Positions 57,694-64,000 of a DNA stretch of 64,000 nucleotides are shown piece by piece. The first letter of the stretch is position 1. The number at the start of each line of letters is the position of its first letter. The stretch is from assembly GCF_022012335.1 (NCBI RefSeq), contig NZ_JAKLTO010000003.1, positions 310,001-374,000 on the forward strand, in the 5' to 3' direction. The notes under the pieces were generated by a model that saw only the letters and a program-made list of their open reading frames with translations, was not told where the DNA came from and made no database searches. This stretch comes from Flavobacterium sp. SM15 (GTDB taxonomy: Bacteria > Bacteroidota > Bacteroidia > Flavobacteriales > Flavobacteriaceae). A program made the translations under genes and the position numbers.

Positions 57694-59661
57694 TTATTTT
57701 ATGTATTGTATCGGAAGTTTTAAAACCACTTTGGTACCTGATATACTTCCGTTATCATTTAGTTCTTCAATTTCTACTTTGGCTTTTTTGGAAGTGTACG
57801 CCTGCATCATTTCCAAACGCTTTTTGGTAATATCGAGCGCCATTGATTTGTGCACCGACACTAAATTCTCTTTCAGTTCTTTTGATTTATTGAACCCGAT
57901 GCCGTTATCGGTAATGGAACAAATCAGGTTTTCATGATTCAGTGAAAAATCGATAGAAATAGTTCCTGCTTCTTTCTTGGGAATCAATCCATGAATGATC
58001 GCATTTTCCACAAAAGGCTGCAACAAAAGCGGCGGAAGCGCCATATCATCTTCTATATCATTGCCTTTGACAATGGAAAAACTAAACTTTTGATTGAAAC
58101 GCAATTGCTCCAGCTCAAGATAATTCTGCAAACTCTCTATTTCCTTATCAATCGGAATTAATGTTTCCTTGGAATATTCTAAGGTAAGACGCATCAATTT
58201 TGAAAACTTCGAAAGATATTTAATCGCCGAATCCGTTCCGTTCTGAACAATAAAACTGGAAATCGATCCCAAACAATTAAACACGAAATGTGGGTTCATT
58301 TGCAAGTGAAGCGCTTTTTGCTCATATTCTGCTAAATCTTTCTGAAGCGTAAGGTTCTTTTTCAACTGAATGCGGCTGTAAATCAGAAACCCGATTCCAC
58401 ATAAAGACAAAACCAATAAAACGGTATACCAAATTTGCAATTGGTGTCTTTTTGCCTGTTCTTGATAAATGATTTCTCTTTTCTCCTGCTCTTCCTTCTG
58501 CAAGGTTTCTTTCTTTTCAAATTCGAAATTCATTTCGGCCCGAACACTGTTTCTAATGTTTTCGTGATTACTCACGCTGTCTTTTGCAATACTGTAAAGT
58601 TTATAATGCGTTAAGGCTTGCTGAGAATCGCCCAGCTTTTCATAAATTTCACTTAACCTTTTCTCGGCATCCTGAATTTGTTCCGTTACCTCAAGTTCCT
58701 TGGAAAGCTGCAAGGATTTAGAAGTATTTAGCAAAGCTTCTTTGTAATTCTGTTGCTCCAGATTGATTTCACCTATATGAAAATACGTATCTGAAACCCC
58801 AAACTTATCCTCAATCGAATTGAAAGCCTCCAAAGCTAATGCGTAATTTTGCAACGCTTTACCTTTATTCCCAGTCTTTTTGTAAAACAAACCCAAGTTA
58901 TTATAAAGCTCACCCAAACCTCTTTGATCGGGATATTTTCCAAAAAACAGTTTCGCTTTACTATAATTTTCAAATGCTCTGGTATAATCTCTTTGCTTCA
59001 GATAAATGTTTCCGATATTGGTTGTAGTAATCCCAATGGCCGGATCCAGAATTTTTTCTTGAATTTTGAAGCATTTTATAAAATAAGTGAGCGCTTTAAA
59101 ATCTTCACCCAACGATTTGTAAACGATTCCTAAATTGTTGTATACGCGAGTAAGTTTTTCGCTGTTTTTAGTTTGCTCATAAATTTTTAAAGCTTTCAGA
59201 TGATACTGGAGCGCTTTGGAATAATTACTCTGCTCTGAAAAAACGATTCCAATACTTCCATAAGCCCTTGCTAAAGCATTTCGGTTTTCTTCTTTTTCTG
59301 CTCCGGCTTTCTTTTCCATTTCAGCTTCAAAAACCGACTGTGCGTTGGAAAAGGACTGTAATGCCAGAACATAATTTCCAAGAACCACATTGGCATTACC
59401 CATATTCTGATAAGCGCTACCTTCGGCTAATCGATGATTAATCTTTTTGGATAACTGAAGTGCCTTTTCTGCATAGTGCTGCATTAATTTAGGATTATTG
59501 GCTCCGTATTCAACGGCGATCGCATTGAAAAGTTCAGTACGATCAATATCGTTACGTGTATTTTTCAGAACCTGCTGAAGACTATCAACTGATGAATTCT
59601 GCGAAAACACCGACATTGTAACCGTTAAAATGAATACTAAAAACCCAAAGCTTTGCTTCAT
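57694..59661 (-). CDS. TPR-containing LytS-type sensor histidine kinase
   Basis: 655 residues. Signal peptide (ILTVTMSVFSQ), about six to seven TPR units in residues 40-340 (periplasmic sensor), a coiled coil, one membrane segment near residues 415-435 (WYTVLLVLSLCGIGFLIYS), and a His_kinase domain with the phosphoacceptor His in LQMNPHFVFNCLGS. The ATPase has QPFVENAIIHGLIPKK (N box) and ITDNGIGF (G1). It pairs with the adjacent LytTR regulator. The ligand is unknown. Confidence 0.93.
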   Translation of the reverse strand: MKQSFGFLVFILTVTMSVFSQNSSVDSLQQVLKNTRNDIDRTELFNAIAVEYGANNPKLMQHYAEKALQLSKKINHRLAEGSAYQNMGNANVVLGNYVLALQSFSNAQSVFEAEMEKKAGAEKEENRNALARAYGSIGIVFSEQSNYSKALQYHLKALKIYEQTKNSEKLTRVYNNLGIVYKSLGEDFKALTYFIKCFKIQEKILDPAIGITTTNIGNIYLKQRDYTRAFENYSKAKLFFGKYPDQRGLGELYNNLGLFYKKTGNKGKALQNYALALEAFNSIEDKFGVSDTYFHIGEINLEQQNYKEALLNTSKSLQLSKELEVTEQIQDAEKRLSEIYEKLGDSQQALTHYKLYSIAKDSVSNHENIRNSVRAEMNFEFEKKETLQKEEQEKREIIYQEQAKRHQLQIWYTVLLVLSLCGIGFLIYSRIQLKKNLTLQKDLAEYEQKALHLQMNPHFVFNCLGSISSFIVQNGTDSAIKYLSKFSKLMRLTLEYSKETLIPIDKEIESLQNYLELEQLRFNQKFSFSIVKGNDIEDDMALPPLLLQPFVENAIIHGLIPKKEAGTISIDFSLNHENLICSITDNGIGFNKSKELKENLVSVHKSMALDITKKRLEMMQAYTSKKAKVEIEELNDNGSISGTKVVLKLPIQYIK

Positions 59662-59686
59662 AAAAAACTTTCAAAAGAATGAAAAA

Positions 59687-59694
59687 CAAAAATA
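59687..59694 (-). promoter_or_regulatory. -7 promoter box of the two-component operon
   Basis: Minus-strand TATTTTTG, match to TAnnTTTG, 25 bases before the kinase ATG. Confidence 0.45.
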
Positions 59695-59761
59695 ACCTTT
59701 ACTTCCTTAACCAAAAGACAAATTGAGCATATCACATATTTGATTGAGAATTTGATAAACT

Positions 59762-59798
59762 AAAAAAGCCTGACAAGTTTTCTTATCAGGCTTTTTTA
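59762..59798 (-). terminator. Terminator of the second LRR-T9SS gene
   Basis: Stem AAAAAAGCCTGA/TCAGGCTTTTTT with an internal AAG/CTT extension, 35 bases after the stop at 59833. Symmetric enough to act in both directions. Confidence 0.85.
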
Positions 59799-59832
59799 GG
59801 CAACTATTTTTTTCGAAGACTTTATCAGAAAG

Positions 59833-60876
59833 CTATTCTTTTATAATCTTCTCTATTTTCGTTCCGTTTTCGGTTTCTATTTTAAAGAAGTAAACCCCAT
59901 TAGCAAAACCCGAAACATCGATTTGAATTTGTAAATCGTTCACAGATTTTACATTTACCACCCTTCCCATGTAATCCGTTATTTGAATTGATTTGACCAC
60001 GGAATTTGAAGAAACCGCAACCGTTGATCGTGAAGGATTAGGATAAACAGTAATTGTATTTTCAAAATGATTTTCATTTAGTCCTAACACACAATTTGAA
60101 TCTACAATCACGCCTGAACCTGCTTGAGCCTGAACACTGGACACCTGAGCAGCATCTGCGCAGATATAGGTTAAATTGGGATTATTAGAGAACTGAAGAT
60201 ACTCATCATCCTTCCCATTTTTAACAAATAAAGTAATTAATTGATTATTATTGCAATACACAGCTAAAATATCTCTATTACGAGTTAAATCTAAAGTTGT
60301 TAATTGATTATATTGGCAATTCAATTCCATTAAATGATCAATATCAGGTAAACTAGTCAATTGATTCCTTTGACAATGCAATACTTGAAGATGTATGTCA
60401 CCTATAACTAAACTTGTCAATTGATTATAGTTGCAATTCAAATAATAAAGATTTACATTATTCGAAACATCTAAACTTGTTAATCGATTATTGAATAAAT
60501 CGATATAAGTAAGATTTACATTATTCGAAACATCTAAACTTGCTATCTGATTATTGGACAAATACAAATATCTAAGATTCACAAAAGCCTCAATACCTTC
60601 CATATTAGTTATCAATTGAGAATCAACTCTATCTAGCCATAAAATTTTAATTAGCAATGCTTCACTTACCTGTATTTCACCATCATTATTAGCATCAATT
60701 TTAACAAAACTAGGTGGAGAGGTAGGTGAATAAGTAGGATACTCATCAGTACTTGCTATTCTATTTGAAGGACTCGCAGCCAACAATTTCGCCTTAAAAA
60801 CCGGATCCGGAATATTCACAATTTGCGCATTGACCATTCCCGTTACCATCAATAAAAGAAGTAGTAGTTTTTTCAT
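59833..60876 (-). CDS. Leucine-rich-repeat T9SS-sorted surface protein (short paralogue)
   Basis: 347 residues. Signal peptide ends in MVNAQ, followed by IVNIPDPVFKAKLL, nearly the same start as the 757-residue protein. About seven LRR units cover residues 90-230 (LTSLDVSNNVNLxYL pattern; two adjacent units are almost identical). The sorting domain begins ITVYPNPSRSTV and ends KIIKE. It lacks the DUF7619-like region. An imperfect -7 box (TATACTTG) lies just before the ATG. It is separated from its paralogue only by the two-component genes. Confidence 0.87.
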   Translation of the reverse strand: MKKLLLLLLMVTGMVNAQIVNIPDPVFKAKLLAASPSNRIASTDEYPTYSPTSPPSFVKIDANNDGEIQVSEALLIKILWLDRVDSQLITNMEGIEAFVNLRYLYLSNNQIASLDVSNNVNLTYIDLFNNRLTSLDVSNNVNLYYLNCNYNQLTSLVIGDIHLQVLHCQRNQLTSLPDIDHLMELNCQYNQLTTLDLTRNRDILAVYCNNNQLITLFVKNGKDDEYLQFSNNPNLTYICADAAQVSSVQAQAGSGVIVDSNCVLGLNENHFENTITVYPNPSRSTVAVSSNSVVKSIQITDYMGRVVNVKSVNDLQIQIDVSGFANGVYFFKIETENGTKIEKIIKE

Positions 60877-60936
60877 GTTTGCAAGTATAGAAGCTCAAAG
60901 ATAGTGATTCCCTTAATCGTTTTAATTCTTTGTACG

Positions 60937-60976
60937 AAAAAAGCCTCAAAAGTTATAAAACTCTTGAGGCTTTTTT
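60937..60976 (-). terminator. Terminator of eno
   Basis: Long stem AAAAAAGCCTCAA/TTGAGGCTTTTTT, extended by AGTT/AACT, with a short loop, 54 bases after the eno stop. Confidence 0.88.
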
Positions 60977-61030
60977 AATTATTGAAAAGTAACTTGTATC
61001 AGTTAAACACTTTTAACTGAACACAAAATA

Positions 61031-62323
<1,293 letters not shown>

Positions 62324-62361
62324 CTATCTTATCTTTTGGTTATTTAATATCCAGATTTGGA

Positions 62362-63471
62362 TTAGTTTTTTGCTAATTTAATATTTTCAACGAACTGGTC
62401 AAACAAGTAACGGGCATCGTGCGGCCCAGGACTTGCTTCAGGATGGTACTGTACCGAGAAAACTGCTTTGTTTTTCATGCGCATACCAGCAACCGTTCCA
62501 TCGTTTAAGTGTACGTGGGTAATTTCAAAATCAGGATGGTTTTCCAATTCTTCACGAACTACTGCAAAACCGTGATTTTGCGAGGTGATTTCTCCTCTGT
62601 TGGTAATCACATTCATCACCGGATGGTTAATCCCACGGTGACCGTTGAACATTTTATACGTTGAAATGCCGTTAGCCAAACCGATTATTTGATGACCCAA
62701 ACAAATTCCAAACACAGGCTTATCAGAAGCAATAATTTGTTTGGCAACTTCTTGCACCTCTTTCAAAGGCTCGGGATCTCCAGGCCCGTTTGACAAGAAA
62801 TAACCGTCAGGATTGAACGCTTTCAATTCTTCAAAAGTAGCATTATAAGGATACACCTTAACATAGCAATCTCTTTCAGCCAAGCATCTTAAAATATTGG
62901 TTTTGATCCCTAAATCCAAGGCAGCTACTTTGTATGTAGCATTTTCATCTCCAAAGAAATAAGGTTCTTTGGTAGAAACTGTTGAAGCCAATTCTAGACC
63001 TTTCATATTCGGGACTTGGGCAAGTTGTTTTTTTAATTCTTCCAACGAAGTTCCATCGGTACAAATAACTGCATTTTGCGCTCCGTTATCACGGATGTAT
63101 GCCACAAGGGCGCGTGTATCTACATCGGAAATAGCTACCAGATTTACTTTTTGGAAGTACTCCAACAAGCTGCCTTCTGCATCAGGACGAGAATAATTGA
63201 AACTAAAGTTTTTACAAACCAATCCGGCGATTTTGATGCTGTCTGAATCCGTTTCATCCGCATGTACCCCATAATTTCCTATGTGTGCATTGGTGGCCAC
63301 CATGATTTGACCGTAATAAGAAGGGTCGGTAAAAATTTCCTGATATCCGGTCATTCCCGTATTAAAACAAACTTCCCCAAAGGTTTTACCTTCGATTCCT
63401 ATGGATTTCCCATAAAAAACAGTTCCGTCGTTTAACAATAAAATGGCCTGATTTCTACTTGAATATTTCAT
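62362..63471 (-). CDS. carA: Carbamoyl-phosphate synthase small (glutaminase) subunit
   Basis: 369 residues. N-terminal domain has AILLLNDGTVFYGKSIG, GEVCFNTGMTGYQEI and TDPSYYGQI. The class I amidotransferase domain has the nucleophilic Cys in FGICLGHQIIGLANG and the His-Glu of QYHPEASPGPHDA. It supplies ammonia to CarB, which is not in the window, for arginine and pyrimidine synthesis. Confidence 0.97.
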   Translation of the reverse strand: MKYSSRNQAILLLNDGTVFYGKSIGIEGKTFGEVCFNTGMTGYQEIFTDPSYYGQIMVATNAHIGNYGVHADETDSDSIKIAGLVCKNFSFNYSRPDAEGSLLEYFQKVNLVAISDVDTRALVAYIRDNGAQNAVICTDGTSLEELKKQLAQVPNMKGLELASTVSTKEPYFFGDENATYKVAALDLGIKTNILRCLAERDCYVKVYPYNATFEELKAFNPDGYFLSNGPGDPEPLKEVQEVAKQIIASDKPVFGICLGHQIIGLANGISTYKMFNGHRGINHPVMNVITNRGEITSQNHGFAVVREELENHPDFEITHVHLNDGTVAGMRMKNKAVFSVQYHPEASPGPHDARYLFDQFVENIKLAKN

Positions 63472-63505
63472 TGTGTGTTGTTATGTTGTGTTGTAAAAAG
63501 TTGTG

Positions 63506-63513
63506 CAAATTTA
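63506..63513 (-). promoter_or_regulatory. -7 promoter box of carA-eno
   Basis: Minus-strand TAAATTTG, full match to TAnnTTTG, 34 bases before the carA ATG. Confidence 0.55.
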
Positions 63514-63568
63514 GGTTAAATAATTGCTTTTAAAAAATTTCGCTTAAAAGAAGCCTTTAGTTTTCTTT

Positions 63569-63616
63569 TAGCCCCGATGGAAGCGACACCTTGTAAAGCG
63601 GACAGCGGGAACATGG
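63569..63616. other. Short GCCCCGAT...AGCGGGA intergenic element
   Basis: A GC-rich island in an AT-rich 243-base gap between rplQ and carA. On the plus strand it reads TTAGCCCCGATGGAAGCG, then ACACC, then TTGTAAAGCGGACAGCGGGA. The ends can pair (CCCG with CGGG). I recall similar AGCCCCGAT...AGCGGCATCC...ATAGCGGATAGCGGGA elements in flavobacterial intergenic regions; their role is not known to me. This copy is short, lacking the usual variable middle. Confidence 0.5.
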
Positions 63617-63654
63617 TTTAAAAAAACGCTGAGGATTTGCTCACGAAAAACCAA

Positions 63655-63695
63655 AAAAAAAGGACAAACTTAAAAAGTTCATCCTTAATTTTATT
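63655..63695 (-). terminator. Terminator of rplQ (ribosomal operon)
   Basis: On the minus strand, stem AAGGATGAACTT/AAGTTTGTCCTT (one A-T/G-T-type wobble step) with a T-rich loop and a run of about nine T. It lies 20 bases after the rplQ stop and ends the ribosomal-protein operon. Confidence 0.85.
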
Positions 63696-63714
63696 GAAAA
63701 TCAATGTTTCATGA

Positions 63715-64000
63715 TTATTCAGTAGCTTCTGTATTTTCTGTTGCATCAGCCGCAGGTGCTTCAGGAGTTGCAGCAGGAGCCTCAGTAGCCTCCGCTTTTT
63801 TAGCTTTACCACGACGGGTTGTAGCTTTTTTAACTTCTTTTTTACCTCCGTTGTACAATTCGTTGAAATCTACCAACTCGATCATTGCCATATCAGCGTT
63901 ATCCCCAAGACGGTTTCCTAACTTGATGATACGAGTATATCCTCCCGGACGATCTCCAACTTTAGCAGCAACTTCTCTGAACAACTCAGTAACTGCATAT
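63715..64000 (-). CDS. rplQ: 50S ribosomal protein L17, partial (5' end beyond window)
   Basis: About 95 C-terminal residues are visible; the frame runs open through the window edge. [42 protein letters not shown] is the conserved L17 end (shown here in part: [18 protein letters not shown]). It is followed by a basic segment ([14 protein letters not shown]) and an Ala/Pro/Glu/Thr-rich tail, a C-terminal extension common in Bacteroidota L17. Confidence 0.96.
   Translation of the reverse strand, partial: YAVTELFREVAAKVGDRPGGYTRIIKLGNRLGDNADMAMIELVDFNELYNGGKKEVKKATTRRGKAKKAEATEAPAATPEAPAADATENTEATE

Overview
The window looks like chromosomal DNA of a flavobacterium (Bacteroidota, most likely Flavobacterium or a close relative). 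The evidence is strong AT richness, type IX secretion (T9SS) C-terminal sorting domains, many TAnnTTTG -7 promoter boxes, an rplQ-carA-eno-gltA housekeeping block, and BY-kinases with Tyr/Gly-rich tails. I saw no tRNA, rRNA, insertion sequence, prophage or CRISPR array.

Region 1 (1-41.9 kb) is a large surface-polysaccharide locus, almost all on the minus strand. From the promoter-proximal (right) end it holds: Wza/Wzc pair 2 with an ABC permease (37.8-41.9 kb); a TviC/TviB/Ugd nucleotide-sugar block (34.0-37.7 kb); a glycosyltransferase and a Wzx flippase (31.3-34.0 kb); a reversed two-gene module of polysaccharide deacetylase plus formyltransferase (29.4-31.2 kb); glycosyltransferases, two O-acyltransferases and two tandem paralogous Wzy-like membrane proteins (19.2-29.2 kb); a bacillosamine-type module with two phosphoglycosyl transferases (13.1-19.2 kb); Wza/Wzc pair 1 (9.9-13.0 kb) facing a PHP-type CpsB phosphatase; the Wzt ATPase and WecB (6.6-9.0 kb); then NeuB, NeuC, NeuA, AsnB and a cut-off NAD-sugar epimerase (1-5 kb). 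The PglF, PglE and PglD homologues with NeuC, NeuB and NeuA would make a complete six-step route from UDP-GlcNAc to a CMP-activated legionaminic-type nonulosonate. TviC/TviB (or WecB plus the dehydrogenase) would supply HexNAc uronic acids that AsnB could amidate.

Region 2 (42-49.4 kb) is ordinary chromosome: recR, a sodium:solute symporter, a CoA-binding protein, a MarC protein, an SDR/DUF2867 protein, a CtlX-type hydrolase next to an arginase-family gene, and a small amphipathic protein.

Region 3 (49.4-60.9 kb) is a surface-protein stretch. It has a T9SS-sorted protein, a repeat-rich adhesin-like gene broken by two +1 homopolymer frameshifts, gltA, and two related leucine-rich-repeat T9SS proteins on either side of a LytS/LytR-type two-component system.

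Region 4 (61-64 kb) is eno, carA and the 3' part of rplQ. A short GCCCCGAT...AGCGGGA element, resembling one I recall from flavobacterial intergenic regions, lies between carA and rplQ. No stretch above 300 bases lacks a gene. The longest gaps are 29209-29441, 48700-48963 and 63472-63714; they hold promoter boxes, a terminator and that element.
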